From: an uncultured Alphaproteobacteria bacterium
GTDB lineage: Bacteria; Pseudomonadota; Alphaproteobacteria; Caulobacterales; Parvularculaceae
DNA length: 64,000 nucleotides
Assembly (NCBI GenBank): GCA_902826095.1
Contig: CADEDN010000003.1
Coordinates: 62,001-126,000, forward strand
Direction of reading: 5' to 3'
How positions within the stretch are numbered: position 1 is the first letter of the stretch; each line of letters begins with the position of its first letter. The notes beneath the pieces were generated by a model that searched no databases, was not told the origin of the DNA, and saw only the letters and a program-made list of their open reading frames with translations. The translations under genes and the position numbers were made by a program. This document shows positions 16,598 through 26,306 of the stretch, in pieces.

Positions 16598-17572
16598 TTA
16601 TCCGCCGGGTTTAAGGAGGATTTTGCCGACATGCTCGCCTTTTTCCATACGAATGTGCGCTTCCGCGGCGTCGGCGAGCTTGTAGGCGCCGTCCGTGACC
16701 GGCCGGACCGCTCCCGATGCGATCAGCGGCCAGATGTCTCGTTCGATGGCGGCGGCGAGGCGGGCTTTCTCCTTGAAGTCACGCGCCTTCATGGTCGAGC
16801 CTGAGAGCCGCAATTGCTTGCGCATGATCTGGAAAAGGCTGATCTCGGCAGTCGGGCCGCGCAGGAAGGCGATCGACACATGCCGCCCCTTGAAATTCAG
16901 CGCCTCAAGATTGCGCGCCACGAAATCGCCCCCGGTCATGTCGAGGACGACATCGACGCCGCCGAGCTTTGCGAGCTCATCCTCCCATTTTGTCGTCGAA
17001 TAATTGAAGGCGCCGTCGGCGCCGAGCCTGCGGATCGCGTCGAGCTTTTCTTCGGTCGACGCCGTCGCAAAGACGCGCGCGCCGATCGCCTTTGCGATCG
17101 CGATCGCCATGACGCCGATGCCGCTGGTCCCGCCATGCACGAGCAAGGTCTCACCTTGTTTCAGCGCCGCATCGTCGATCATGTTCGCATAGACGGTGAA
17201 AACCGTTTCCGGCAGGCCCGCGGCGTCTTCGAGCGGAACGCCTTCCGGCGCCGGAAGGCACGAGCCCTGATCGGCGAGGGCGAATTCGGCATAACCGCCG
17301 CCGGTCAGCAGCGCGCAGACCGCGTCGCCCTTCTTCCAGCGGCGAACATCCGCGCCGAACGCTTCGACGACGCCGGAGACTTCCAGTCCCGGAAGATCGC
17401 TCGCGCCCGGCGGCGGCGGGTAGAGCCCGATGCGCTGCAGGACGTCGGGGCGGTTGACGCCGGCCGCCGCGACGCGAATGAGCACGTCGCCGGGACCGGG
17501 CGAAGGCGTCGGCCGCTCGACAAGCGTGAGGACTTCCGGGCCGCCCGGTCTTGCAATCTCGATCGCCTTCAT
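16598..17572 (-). CDS. NAD(P)H-quinone oxidoreductase (PIG3-like zinc-free MDR)
   Basis: A 324-residue medium-chain dehydrogenase/reductase without structural or catalytic zinc. N-terminal motif AAGVNRPDVLQRIGLYPPPPGASDLPGLEVSGVV is that of the TP53I3/PIG3 and QOR-like group. The nucleotide fold HGGTSGIGVMAIAIAKAIGA binds NADPH, and the C-terminus GEHVGKILLK is typical. It reduces quinones by one electron in characterised relatives. I chose ATG 17572; a frame extending to 17713 lacks homology-like sequence. It is divergent from the DUF1192 gene, 88 bases away. Confidence 0.9.
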   Translation of the reverse strand: MKAIEIARPGGPEVLTLVERPTPSPGPGDVLIRVAAAGVNRPDVLQRIGLYPPPPGASDLPGLEVSGVVEAFGADVRRWKKGDAVCALLTGGGYAEFALADQGSCLPAPEGVPLEDAAGLPETVFTVYANMIDDAALKQGETLLVHGGTSGIGVMAIAIAKAIGARVFATASTEEKLDAIRRLGADGAFNYSTTKWEDELAKLGGVDVVLDMTGGDFVARNLEALNFKGRHVSIAFLRGPTAEISLFQIMRKQLRLSGSTMKARDFKEKARLAAAIERDIWPLIASGAVRPVTDGAYKLADAAEAHIRMEKGEHVGKILLKPGG

Positions 17573-17660
17573 CGGCGGGGGTTCTCCAATCACCCAAATT
17601 GCTTGAACCAGACGGCTCAGTTGCGCAACATGGCCGCTTGTTCTCGCAAGGGAGACATGG

Positions 17661-17855
17661 ATGGAAGACGATCGCCCGCGGGAGCTGCCGGATCTGACCC
17701 TTGAGAAGATCAAGAAACAGGATCTCTATTCGCTGTCCATCGGCGATCTGACGGAGCGGATCGTGTCGCTGAAGGCGGAGATTGACCGCTGTGAACAGGC
17801 GCTCGCCGCCCGCAATTCAACGAAGTCGGCGGCGGAAAAGCTCTTCAAGTTCTGA
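17661..17855 (+). CDS. DUF1192 family small protein
   Basis: The 64-residue protein has an acidic N-terminus and the DUF1192 core LSIGDLTERIVSLKAEIDRCEQALAARNSTKSAAEKLF, which is a short coiled coil. The family is confined to alphaproteobacteria and lies next to the rcdA-type DUF1465 gene in many genomes, as it does here. The function is unknown, and its recurrent neighbourhood hints at a cell-cycle or envelope role. Confidence 0.88.
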   Translation: MEDDRPRELPDLTLEKIKKQDLYSLSIGDLTERIVSLKAEIDRCEQALAARNSTKSAAEKLFKF

Positions 17856-18232
17856 GCTGGCCCAAATCTCCTTGCGATGGCCGGGCGCGCCGTCCTTGGC
17901 GAGGCCGATCGGCCTATCCACCATGATCGGCGCGACGCCGCGGTTCAGACCGTCCAGAATTGACCGGCCAGAATCGACCAGAACAAGTCTGCAATATCGA
18001 CACGGATATCCCCGTTTCGCGAAGCTTCGTCCCAACAAGCCGTCCCGCGCGGCATCCATCCACCCCGAGGACATGGGCGGCGGGGCTTGCTCGCCTTTGG
18101 GTTGCTGGCATGCGCGTTGCTGTTAAGAGTTGGCCGGCGGCGCGGATCGTCCCCCGGCGTGTTAACTCTTTTGTTGTTGTCACCGTCAATGCGGTTCGGC
18201 AACGTGGCTGCTGGCTCGGGAAGACAAATCGA
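17856..18232 (+). other. 377-base region upstream of rcdA, no gene supported
   Basis: No coding frame here has family-like sequence or a ribosome site. It contains a near-perfect 12-base direct repeat (CCAGAATTGACC at 17954-17965 and CCAGAATCGACC at 17968-17979, one mismatch, 14-base period), and GTTAAG/GTTAAC words at 18122 and 18161. It most likely holds the rcdA promoter and leader. Confidence 0.45.
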
Positions 18233-18745
18233 ATGGACGCAGCGGAAATTAGCCGGTCGCCGAACTCGGGCGCGATGACGTTCGTGCAGTCCGAGGTTTT
18301 TTCGCGCACATTCCGCGAAGGGATGGGGCTCGTTGAGGAAACGGCCAATTATCTCGACGGCGACGGGCGCGACGCGGCAAAGTCGCTGAGCCGTTCGGCG
18401 GCGCTTTCCTATGCGGGCGCCTCGATGCGGCTGACGACGCAGCTGATGCAGATCGCGTCCTGGCTCCTCGTCCTGCGGGCGGTGCGCGAGGGCGACATGT
18501 CAGTCACGGAAGCGTCGGACGACAAATACCGGCTTGGTTCGCGCGAGCGCGCGTCAGCCGATCTCATCAGCGGCGAACTGCCGAAAAAGCTGCTCGCGCT
18601 GATCGACGGCGCCGGCCAGCTCTATGACCGGATCCTTCGTCTCGACGGCGACCTCTTCAGAGCAAAGACAGGTGAAGCGCCTGGCCGCGATGCGGCGGCG
18701 CAGCAACGCGCATTGCTCGACGCCTTCGGCGGGGGCCGTCGCTAG
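18233..18745 (+). CDS. rcdA: RcdA-type DUF1465 protein
   Basis: ATG 18233 gives 170 residues of the DUF1465 family, whose Caulobacter member RcdA is an adaptor that helps ClpXP degrade CtrA and other substrates. The conserved block [54 protein letters not shown] is complete, followed by a variable acidic tail. The in-frame upstream extension to 17960 is not family-like. It converges on rpmE, the two stop codons sharing CTAG at 18742-18745. Confidence 0.9.
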   Translation: MDAAEISRSPNSGAMTFVQSEVFSRTFREGMGLVEETANYLDGDGRDAAKSLSRSAALSYAGASMRLTTQLMQIASWLLVLRAVREGDMSVTEASDDKYRLGSRERASADLISGELPKKLLALIDGAGQLYDRILRLDGDLFRAKTGEAPGRDAAAQQRALLDAFGGGRR

Positions 18746-18969
18746 GCTTTCTTGAGGCTGAACGCGCCGAATTTCTGCTGGAACTTTGAAACCCGGCCGC
18801 CATCCGCGATTTTCTGCGGACCGCCCGTCCAGGCCGGGTGGCTGATCGGGTCGATATCGAGCGACAAGGTCGCGCCGGGCTGGCCATAGGTCGAGCGCGT
18901 TTCGAAACTCGCGCCATTGGTCATGACGACCTTGATCGTGTGATAGTCGGGATGAATGCCCTTTTTCAT
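18742..18969 (-). CDS. rpmE: Ribosomal protein bL31
   Basis: The 75-residue protein starts [19 protein letters not shown] and ends with the family blocks [29 protein letters not shown]. It lacks the zinc-binding Cys residues of bL31 type A, as is usual in alphaproteobacteria. I chose ATG 18969 from the family N-terminus, because a longer frame to 19137 is not family-like. It converges with rcdA, an arrangement common in this class. Confidence 0.96.
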   Translation of the reverse strand: MKKGIHPDYHTIKVVMTNGASFETRSTYGQPGATLSLDIDPISHPAWTGGPQKIADGGRVSKFQQKFGAFSLKKA

Positions 18970-19139
18970 GGCGAGGCCCTTCGCGCGGCGCGCGTCTTTA
19001 GCGTTCAAGAGAGCGCGGCCTATAGTCCGCCGCCTTTCCAAAGGCAACCCCGCGCCCGAAATTCGCGCTGGCGCGCGGCGGCCGACCGCCCTATGGTCAG
19101 CGGACCCCAAGGAATTCAAGACTCTTATCAAGGTCAAAG

Positions 19140-20189
19140 ATGCGTTTTTCGCTGTTGGCGGGAGCTCTGGCCCTGCTGTTCGCGTTTGTCGGCGGAGCGG
19201 TTTACCTGACGCTCGACAGCTTTAACCACTTCCAGGAAATCGAGGACCGGTTTGCGGGAACCTGCACCCCGGTCACGGGCGTCGCGGGTCCCGAGGATAT
19301 CGAGGCGTCCTCGCCGGAGCGGGCGTTCGTGTCGTCGCTTGATCGGCGCGCCGGTCCCGACGCTCGCGGCGCCATTTTCTCCGTGCGCGTCGACGATCCG
19401 CTCGACAGCGAAAACTGGCGCGACCGAACGGCCGGAATTCCCGAAAAATTTCGTCCGCTCGGTCTCAATTATTTTGTCGAAGGCGATGTCCGGCGCCTTT
19501 TTGTCGTGAACGATGCGACCAAGGCGGTTGAAATCTATTCGGTGGCGGAGACCGGCGATCTCACCCATCTTGAGTCGATTTCGGAAAAACGCGTGACCAG
19601 TCCGAACGATGTCGTCGCGGTCGGTCCGCGCGCCTTCTACGTGTCGAATGATGTCGAAGCCGGCCGCGCGTCGCTCATCGGCAAGGCGCAATTCCTGCTG
19701 CGCGCCGGCGCCGGCAAGATCTTGTATTTTGACGGCGTTTCGATGCGCGCCGCCGCCGAGGGGCTGCGCTTCGCCAATGGGCTCGCGATCAACGCGCAAG
19801 GAACGCGGCTCTATGCGGCGGAAACGTCGGGACAGGCGCTGCGCATTTACGACCGCGATCTCGCGACCGGCGTCTTGGCCCTTCGCAGGATCGAATCGCT
19901 GCCGGCCTCGCCCGACAATCTCAATGTCGCGTGGGACGGCGCGGTGTGGATCGGCGCCCAGCCCAAGCCGCTGCAAACGCCGCTCGTCGAGCGTGATCGC
20001 ACGCAGTCGTCGCCGTCGCTCGTCATCCGCTTTGATGACAAGGACGGCGTCGCATCGCCGATGACCGAAGTGTTCTCCGACCGCGGCGACGCGATATCGA
20101 CGGCGACGGTCGCCGCGCTTTCCGGCCGTCGCCTGCTGATCGGCGCGCTCCTCGACGACAAATATCTCGTCTGCGACCTTCCCGGCTGA
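19140..20189 (+). CDS. Paraoxonase/SMP-30-like membrane-anchored protein
   Basis: The 349-residue protein has an N-terminal transmembrane anchor (residues 5-26) and a six-bladed propeller domain like eukaryotic and bacterial paraoxonases: [74 protein letters not shown]. The calcium-ligand-type residues of the PON family (D/E in GPEDIE, ND in PNDVV and SND) are present. It could be a lactonase or arylesterase. Its TGA overlaps the thrC ATG, so it heads a coupled unit of four genes. Confidence 0.8.
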   Translation: MRFSLLAGALALLFAFVGGAVYLTLDSFNHFQEIEDRFAGTCTPVTGVAGPEDIEASSPERAFVSSLDRRAGPDARGAIFSVRVDDPLDSENWRDRTAGIPEKFRPLGLNYFVEGDVRRLFVVNDATKAVEIYSVAETGDLTHLESISEKRVTSPNDVVAVGPRAFYVSNDVEAGRASLIGKAQFLLRAGAGKILYFDGVSMRAAAEGLRFANGLAINAQGTRLYAAETSGQALRIYDRDLATGVLALRRIESLPASPDNLNVAWDGAVWIGAQPKPLQTPLVERDRTQSSPSLVIRFDDKDGVASPMTEVFSDRGDAISTATVAALSGRRLLIGALLDDKYLVCDLPG

Positions 20190-21583
20190 TGCGCTTCCTA
20201 TCAACTCGCGGCGACGCGCCGCCGCTCGATTTCAAGCGGGTGGTGTTGAGCGGTCTTGCGCCGGACGGCGGGCTTTACATGCCCGAGCGCTGGCCGTCTT
20301 TACCCGCGGCGTTGATGGGGGACTTCGCCCGCATGAGCTTTGCGGAAGTCGCCGCGGCCGTCCTTGCGCCGTTCGCCGGCGGCGAACTCAGCGAGAAGTC
20401 AATATTGGCGATGGCGGCGCGCGCCTTTGGCGCCTTCGATGCGCCGGATGTCGCGCCGTTGCGCGCGCTCGGCGGCGATGATCATTTGCTTGAGCTTTTT
20501 CACGGGCCGACGCTCGCCTTCAAGGACATCGCGATGCGCATGCTCGCGGAATTCTACGGCTGGGCGCTTGAGGGCGCTTGGCGCGGCAAGACGATCATCG
20601 GCGCGACGTCGGGCGATACGGGCGGCGCGGCGGTCGACGCGTTCGCTGGTTCCGCCAAAGCGGAAATTTTCATGCTGCACCCGAAAGGGCGCGTGTCGGA
20701 CGTGCAGCGCCGGATGATGACGACGGTCGACGCGGCGAATATCGTCAATTTGGCGATCGACGGAACCTTCGACGACTGCCAGCGCATCGTGAAGACGCTG
20801 TTCGGCGAAGAACGATTGAAATCCCGCCTCGATCTTGGCGGGGTCAATTCGATCAATTTCGTGCGGCTCGCCGTTCAGACGGTCTATTACTTCACCGCGA
20901 CAGCTGCGCTCGGGCGCGCCGCATCCTTCGTCGTGCCGACCGGGAATTTCGGCGATGTCTTCGCCGGTTATTGCGCCAGGCGCATGGGCCTTGCCGCGAA
21001 CCGTTTCGGCGTCGCGGTCAACAGCAATGACATCATGCGCCGGGCGCTGACGACCGGCGTTTACGAGCCCGCGGCGACGACGCCGACATCATCGCCGTCG
21101 ATGGACATTCAGGTGGCGTCGAATTTCGAGCGCTTGATTTTCGAGACGGCGGGCCGGGACGCGATGATCGCCTCGGCGCTGATGCGCGGCTTCGAGCGGA
21201 CCGGGCGTCTGATCATTCCCATGCACATGCTGGAGGCGATGAAGGCCGATTTTTCGGCCGAGCGCGCCAGCGAAGGCGAAATCTTCGCGAAAATCCGGTC
21301 GGTCAACGCGACAACCGGCATTCTCGTTGATCCGCATACGGCGGTCGGGTTCGTCGCGCTCGACAAGTTGAGAAATTCCGGCGCGATTTCCGGGCCGGCG
21401 ATCTGTCTTGCGACGGCGCATCCGGCGAAATTCCCGGACGCGGTCAAGGCCGCGTCCGGCGTCCATCCGGGACTTCCCGCGCGCTACGCCGATCTCATGG
21501 CGCGCGAGGAGCGCATGATCGCCGCGCCGGCCGACGCCGGCGCGGTGTGCGACATCATTCTTGAACGCTCGATTTTCGCCTGA
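20189..21583 (+). CDS. thrC: Threonine synthase
   Basis: A full-length 464-residue PLP enzyme that converts O-phosphohomoserine to threonine. LYMPERWP, the PLP lysine K112 in HGPTLAFKDIAM, SGDTGGAA, HPKGRVSDVQRRMM, NSINFVRL and PTGNFGDVFAGY are all present. The length is typical of the longer proteobacterial form. Start ATG 20189 overlaps the preceding stop codon in a TGATG arrangement, and the M16 peptidase follows 14 bases after the stop, an order common in alphaproteobacteria. Confidence 0.96.
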   Translation: MRFLSTRGDAPPLDFKRVVLSGLAPDGGLYMPERWPSLPAALMGDFARMSFAEVAAAVLAPFAGGELSEKSILAMAARAFGAFDAPDVAPLRALGGDDHLLELFHGPTLAFKDIAMRMLAEFYGWALEGAWRGKTIIGATSGDTGGAAVDAFAGSAKAEIFMLHPKGRVSDVQRRMMTTVDAANIVNLAIDGTFDDCQRIVKTLFGEERLKSRLDLGGVNSINFVRLAVQTVYYFTATAALGRAASFVVPTGNFGDVFAGYCARRMGLAANRFGVAVNSNDIMRRALTTGVYEPAATTPTSSPSMDIQVASNFERLIFETAGRDAMIASALMRGFERTGRLIIPMHMLEAMKADFSAERASEGEIFAKIRSVNATTGILVDPHTAVGFVALDKLRNSGAISGPAICLATAHPAKFPDAVKAASGVHPGLPARYADLMAREERMIAAPADAGAVCDIILERSIFA

Positions 21584-21597
21584 AAGGCGCATGGAAA

Positions 21598-22854
21598 ATG
21601 GCTGAACTGATCACTTTGAAGAATGGCGCGCGCATCGTCGTCGACCCGATGCCGGGCCTTGAATCGGCCGCGATCGGCGTCTGGTTTCGCGCCGGGGCGA
21701 TTGACGAAACGCCGGAAGAACATGGCGTCGCCCATCTCCTTGAGCATATGGCGTTCAAGGGAACGACGACGCGCAGCGCGCGCGCGATCGCCGAGGAAAT
21801 CGAAACGGTCGGCGGCTACTTGAACGCCAGCACCGGCTACGGCCGCACCGGCTATTACGCGCGCGTGCTGAAAGCCGATGTCGCGACCGGCGTCGACATT
21901 ATCGCCGACATTCTCACCAATCCGGTGTTCGACGCCGGCGAACTCGCCAAGGAACACGAAGTCGTCATTCAGGAAATCGGCGAGGCGGCGGACATCCCGG
22001 ATGATGCGGTGATGGAAATGCTGCAAACCTTGAGCTATGGCGATCATCCGCTCGGTCGGCCGATCCTCGGCACCGTCGACAGCGTTTTGAGCCACTCCAG
22101 CGACCGGCTTCGCGGCTTCATGGGCAAGCATTATTCGCCGGCGACGCTCGTTGTCGCGGCGTCCGGCGCCATCGACCCAGACGAGGTGAAGGCGCTGGTC
22201 GAAGCGCGTTTCGGCGAGCGTCCGGCGGCGCCCGCCGGCATTCGCGCGCCAAAGCCCGCCTATTTCGGCGGCGCGCAGCATGATCCGCGCGAGATCGAAC
22301 AGACCCATGTCGCGCTCGCCTTTCCGGGCGCGGCGGTCACCGACGCCGATTATTTCGCGACGCGCGTTTTCGTCGAGGCGCTCGGCGGCGGGATGTCGTC
22401 GCGCATTTTCCAGTCGGTGCGCGAGGAGCGGGGCCTTGCCTATTCCGTCTATTCCTTCACCGATTCCTATGACGAGGTCGGCTCGGTCGGCGCCTATGTC
22501 GGCACCGACGCCGGCAACGCCGTCGAGGCGGTGTCGCTGATCCGTCAGGAGATCGCCGCGATGGCCGATGGTGCGAGCGCGCAGGAGGTCGACCGCGCGC
22601 GGGCGCTCCTCAAATCGACGATGCTGATGGCGCTTGAAAGCCCGGCGGCGCGCACCGAGACCGCGGTCAGCCACCTTTATGCGCATGGACGTCTGCTCAC
22701 GACCGACGAATTGAAGGAGCGCCTTGACGCCGTGACGCTCGCCGACGTCCGCGCGGCGGCGGCGAAGGCGCTCGCCGGGCGATCGGCCGTGGCGATCGTC
22801 GGCTCCGCGGATTTTGAGGGCGTTCAAAAAGCGGTTGGGGCCGGCGCGGATTGA
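21598..22854 (+). CDS. M16 family zinc peptidase (processing peptidase-like)
   Basis: The 418-residue protein is the short M16B form. The inverted zinc motif H46-LL-E49-H50 is intact, and E126, 76 residues after H50, supplies the third ligand (VVIQEIGEA). C-terminal hallmark blocks GGGMSSRIFQSVREERGLAYSVYS are present. No signal peptide is seen. Related alphaproteobacterial enzymes resemble the mitochondrial processing peptidase beta subunit. It follows thrC in the same operon and is followed by a GNAT 49 bases later. Confidence 0.93.
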   Translation: MAELITLKNGARIVVDPMPGLESAAIGVWFRAGAIDETPEEHGVAHLLEHMAFKGTTTRSARAIAEEIETVGGYLNASTGYGRTGYYARVLKADVATGVDIIADILTNPVFDAGELAKEHEVVIQEIGEAADIPDDAVMEMLQTLSYGDHPLGRPILGTVDSVLSHSSDRLRGFMGKHYSPATLVVAASGAIDPDEVKALVEARFGERPAAPAGIRAPKPAYFGGAQHDPREIEQTHVALAFPGAAVTDADYFATRVFVEALGGGMSSRIFQSVREERGLAYSVYSFTDSYDEVGSVGAYVGTDAGNAVEAVSLIRQEIAAMADGASAQEVDRARALLKSTMLMALESPAARTETAVSHLYAHGRLLTTDELKERLDAVTLADVRAAAAKALAGRSAVAIVGSADFEGVQKAVGAGAD

Positions 22855-22903
22855 CGCTCGCCGCTTGCGCGGCCAAAAATCGCGCAGCGGACGCGGTCGA
22901 GAA

Positions 22904-23512
22904 ATGATCGGTTTCGATTTTGGAAAACAGGGCGTGCGAGCGCCGGTGCTCGAGAACGGCCCGGTCAAGCTGCGCGCCGCCGAACCGGGCGACTATCCCG
23001 CCTGGGTGATGTTGCGCCGCGACAGCCGTAAGCATTTGACGCGCTGGGAGCCTGACTGGCGCGAGGAAGAGATGACTGCCGATGCGTTCCGCACGCGGCT
23101 TCGCCTCTATGAACGCCAACATCGCGCGCGCGCCGGGCTTGCTCTCTATGTGTTCGAGAAGAATTCGGGCGCGCTGATCGGCGGCGTGACCTTGACCGAT
23201 GTGCGGCTCTTCGCCTCCCTGTCGGCGACGATCGGATACTGGATCGGCGAGCGATATTTGCGGCAGGGCTATGGGCTCGCCGCGGTCGAAGCGGTGCTCG
23301 GGCACGCGTTTGGCGAGATGGCGCTCAACCGGGTCGAAGCCGCCTGCCAGCCCGGGAATGCGGCGTCGAAAGCGCTGCTCTTGAAAGCGAGATTCGCCGA
23401 GGAGGGATTCGCCCGCGACTACCTCTACATCAACGGCGGCTGGCGCGATCATCTCCTGTTCGCCCGCACCGCCAGGGATTATTGCGGGGCGCCGACGCAA
23501 CCCAAGGGCTAG
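22904..23512 (+). CDS. RimJ/RimL-type GNAT N-acetyltransferase
   Basis: The 202-residue protein has the GNAT fold of the ribosomal-protein acetyltransferase group: VKLRAAEPGDYPAWVMLRRDSRKHLTRWEPDW at the N-terminus, ATIGYWIGERYLRQGYGLAAVEAVLGHAF as the acetyl-CoA binding motif, and NRVEAACQPGNAASKALLLKARFAEEGFARDY at the C-terminus. It probably acetylates the N-terminus of a ribosomal protein or another amine. ATG 22904 was chosen because residues upstream are not family-like. It closes the operon with the M16 peptidase. Confidence 0.9.
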   Translation: MIGFDFGKQGVRAPVLENGPVKLRAAEPGDYPAWVMLRRDSRKHLTRWEPDWREEEMTADAFRTRLRLYERQHRARAGLALYVFEKNSGALIGGVTLTDVRLFASLSATIGYWIGERYLRQGYGLAAVEAVLGHAFGEMALNRVEAACQPGNAASKALLLKARFAEEGFARDYLYINGGWRDHLLFARTARDYCGAPTQPKG

Positions 23513-23668
23513 CGGGCTGCGAATTATCCTGAGAATCGGCGCCGCCCGGCGCATCGCCCCTTGCCAGCCGCAGGGTCAGCGGCGAGTATTCCGGCGGGGC
23601 GATCAAGAATGGCGCGGCCTGTCCGGCGGACGGCCCGCCGGTTCGCGTATGGCGGTTAGCGGGGCGTG

Positions 23669-25804
23669 ATGACATTCGAAATGATGCTCGCAATGGAAGC
23701 GGCGACGGCGGCTGAAGGCGCGCTGTCGCTCGGCAAGGGCGCGATCATTGGCGCGATGCTGATCAGCGCGGCCTTCCTCGCGGGGATGGCCGTCCTCAGA
23801 AAAAGCGCCGCGGCGTTTTGCGGCTTCCTGATGCTGATCGCGGCTGGCGCCTTGCAGGCGACATGGCTTGGCATCGGTCCTGCGCCGTCGGCGACGATGT
23901 CGCTTCTGCTGCAGGGATTGTTCGCGGCCTCTGCGTTGATCTTTCTGTCTGCGACGATCGGCATGGCGAGCCGCAACCAATTGCTCGGCGGCCTCTTGTT
24001 CGCGGGCGCGCTGTCGATGATCGGCGTCGGCGTGATCAACGCCGTTCTCGGCGGGGAGGCGGCCGGCCTCCAGCGCATGGGGATGATCGCCGTCGCCGGC
24101 ATCGCGCTTGCGCTTTCCGCCTTCGCCGGGTCGCGTGGCGATCTTGGCGCAAGACTGATCCTGCCGGGGGCTGCGTTCGCCGCGGCGGCCCCGCTGCTGT
24201 TTCAAATCTCGGGCGCGGCAGGACCCCTGTCGCTTGCGCCGCAGGCGGTGTTCGCGATCGGCGTGCTGCTGGCGAGCATTGTCGCCTTGACGGATGTCGG
24301 CGGCGCCGCGCCTTCCGGCCTTGCGACGGCGGCCGGGTTCGGCGGCGACACGCGCGGATCGTTTTCGCACATCCATCGGCACGAGCCGTCGCGCGCCGAG
24401 ACGCTGCGCGTTTCCGAAAACCAGCTCGCGCAGGTGCTCGACTATTCCGGCATCGCGGTCTGGGACTGGAACCGCTTCGGCAGCCATCAGACGACTTCTT
24501 TTGCGGCGCTGATGGGCGCCGACAGCGACGGCGCTTTCACGCCCGAGGCGTTCCATGCTTTCGTCCACGCCGACGACGCCGCGCGCTTTGAAGAAAAAGT
24601 CTATGGCGCCTCGGAAGGCGACGGCGGCTTCGACGAGATGCTGAAACTGCAAAGCGGCCGGCGAGTCCGCGCGCGCGGCGCCAGAGCCGTCGATACGAGC
24701 GGCAGCCTTGAGCGGATCGTCGTCTTCCTCGAGGACGCCGCCTGCGCTCATGACGCCGCGACCATGCCCCATCGCGGCGATGCGCTAAAGCTCGCCGCCG
24801 CTTCCCTGACCGGCGCCGCCGCGGCGACCGCGAAGAGCGTCGCGGACGCCCATGAAGCGAACGCCGAGCCGAAATCAAAACCGGCGAAAACCGCCGCGAC
24901 GCGCGAAGCGCCGCAAGACAGCATCGTCGCCGCCATCGATCGCGGCGATATCGTCGCCGCGTTCCAACCGATCGTTTCCTTCGACAGCGGCAAGGTCTGC
25001 GGCGCCGAAGCGCTGGTGCGCTGGCCGGCGTCCGGCGAAAACTCCGAGCACGCGACGGCGGAAATTGTCCGCAAGGCGCAGCTCGCCGGCAAGGGGCGCG
25101 CGCTCTCCGCGCTGATGTTGAAGGCCGCCGCCCATCATGTGTGCGAGCGGATCGCCGCCGGCGACAAGAAATATTTCGCGGCCTTTAACGTCTCGATCTC
25201 GCAGCTCAAGGACGAGGCGTTCATTGAGGATGTCCGCCTCGCGATCGGCGATCACAAATTGCCGCCCGGCGCGCTTGTCCTTGAATTGACCGAAGGCGAG
25301 CGCCTCGCCGACACGCCGAAAATCGGCGAGACCTTCAAGAAGCTCCGCGCGATCGGCGCCTCGCTCGCCTATGACGATTTCGGCGCCGGATTTTCGTCGC
25401 TGAGCAATCTGCACAAATATGATTTTGACTATCTGAAAATCGACAAATCCTTCATCGACGACATTGTCGCCAATGGCGGCAAGAAAAAGATCGTCGCCGC
25501 CCTCGCCAAGCTCGGCCGCGACTTCGACATGACGGTGATCGCCGAGGGCGTCGAGACGAAGGAAGCGGCGGACGTCGCCAAGGCGATCGGCTGCCGCATG
25601 GGGCAGGGATTCCATCTCGGCGCGCCAAAGCTCGCTGAGACCGCGCCGGCGTTTCCGGTCGTCGGCTCGGGCGGCGCCTCAAGGGAGCTGGCGACGATTG
25701 AGGTCGTCAAGCCTGACGGCGGCGAACTCATGCTCGACCGCAATATGGAAGTCGGCAAGCCGCAGAGCCGCGTTTTCCGGCGCCGGCTGTTCGGACGCCA
25801 TTAG
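23669..25804 (+). CDS. 7TM-PAS-EAL cyclic-di-GMP phosphodiesterase
   Basis: About 711 residues: roughly seven transmembrane helices within residues 20-215, a PAS-like domain at about 245-355, an Ala/Lys linker, and an EAL domain from about 415 to 660. Catalytic motifs are intact: GAEALVRW, FNVSISQL, LELTEGERL, DDFGAGFSSL, LKIDKSFI, AEGVET and QGFHLG. It should hydrolyse cyclic di-GMP in response to a membrane or PAS-detected signal. The N-terminal part is alphaproteobacterial in style, and I do not recognise a named seven-helix sensor. Either GTG 23666 or ATG 23669 may be the start. Confidence 0.85.
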   Translation: MTFEMMLAMEAATAAEGALSLGKGAIIGAMLISAAFLAGMAVLRKSAAAFCGFLMLIAAGALQATWLGIGPAPSATMSLLLQGLFAASALIFLSATIGMASRNQLLGGLLFAGALSMIGVGVINAVLGGEAAGLQRMGMIAVAGIALALSAFAGSRGDLGARLILPGAAFAAAAPLLFQISGAAGPLSLAPQAVFAIGVLLASIVALTDVGGAAPSGLATAAGFGGDTRGSFSHIHRHEPSRAETLRVSENQLAQVLDYSGIAVWDWNRFGSHQTTSFAALMGADSDGAFTPEAFHAFVHADDAARFEEKVYGASEGDGGFDEMLKLQSGRRVRARGARAVDTSGSLERIVVFLEDAACAHDAATMPHRGDALKLAAASLTGAAAATAKSVADAHEANAEPKSKPAKTAATREAPQDSIVAAIDRGDIVAAFQPIVSFDSGKVCGAEALVRWPASGENSEHATAEIVRKAQLAGKGRALSALMLKAAAHHVCERIAAGDKKYFAAFNVSISQLKDEAFIEDVRLAIGDHKLPPGALVLELTEGERLADTPKIGETFKKLRAIGASLAYDDFGAGFSSLSNLHKYDFDYLKIDKSFIDDIVANGGKKKIVAALAKLGRDFDMTVIAEGVETKEAADVAKAIGCRMGQGFHLGAPKLAETAPAFPVVGSGGASRELATIEVVKPDGGELMLDRNMEVGKPQSRVFRRRLFGRH

Positions 25805-25813
25805 CGGGCGTTA

Positions 25814-25833
25814 TTCCCGGATCGCGCCGGGAA
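25814..25833. terminator. Possible bidirectional hairpin terminator
   Basis: TTCCCGG at 25814-25820 pairs with CCGGGAA at 25827-25833 over a 6-base loop, between the convergent EAL and VOC genes. There is no T-run, so function is uncertain. Confidence 0.4.
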
Positions 25834-25849
25834 ACCAAGCGCCGCCGCT

Positions 25850-26209
25850 TCAGGCCGCCTCGTCGGGCTGCCACAGCTCGATCGCATTGCCTTCGGGATC
25901 ATGGATGCGCGCGAAGCGACCGACGCCGGGCATGTCCCATTCGGGCTTGGTGATCACCTCGATTCCCGCCGCGCGAAGCGCCGCACACAGATCATCAAGA
26001 CCGTCGACGCGCAGATTGAGCATCCATTGGCGATCGGCCGCGAAATAATCCGTATCGGCTGCAAACGGCGAAAAGACGCTCGGCCCCGCCAGCGTCTCCC
26101 ACACGCCATAGGGCGCGGAGCCGACGCCGAGATGCGCGACGTACCAGGCGCGCAACGCCTCAGGGTCCTTCGCGCGAAAGAAAAATCCGCCGACGCCGGT
26201 CACGCCCAT
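25850..26209 (-). CDS. VOC-family (glyoxalase/dioxygenase-like) protein
   Basis: The 119-residue protein has the paired beta-alpha-beta-beta-beta layout of the vicinal oxygen chelate superfamily: VGGFFFRAKDPEALRAWYVAHLGV at the start and ARIHDPEGNAIELWQPDE at the end. It contains the common GNAIELW module with a metal-ligand Glu. Many members of this small type are annotated as glyoxalase-like; the substrate is not deducible. It is convergent with the EAL gene and adjacent to yqgE. Confidence 0.85.
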   Translation of the reverse strand: MGVTGVGGFFFRAKDPEALRAWYVAHLGVGSAPYGVWETLAGPSVFSPFAADTDYFAADRQWMLNLRVDGLDDLCAALRAAGIEVITKPEWDMPGVGRFARIHDPEGNAIELWQPDEAA

Positions 26210-26306
26210 CGCCGCCTCCGCATCCCGTCAATGCTGAACAGGACCCCAGCAATATCAGACGATCCGCCGCGATGCACGTTTGGCGCAGCGTGCAATGGAA
26301 ATCGAT

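Noticed and set aside
21484-22968. Long minus-strand open frame opposite the M16 peptidase
   Set aside because: High GC third positions make such shadows; no domain is visible and the plus strand holds a clear M16 peptidase.
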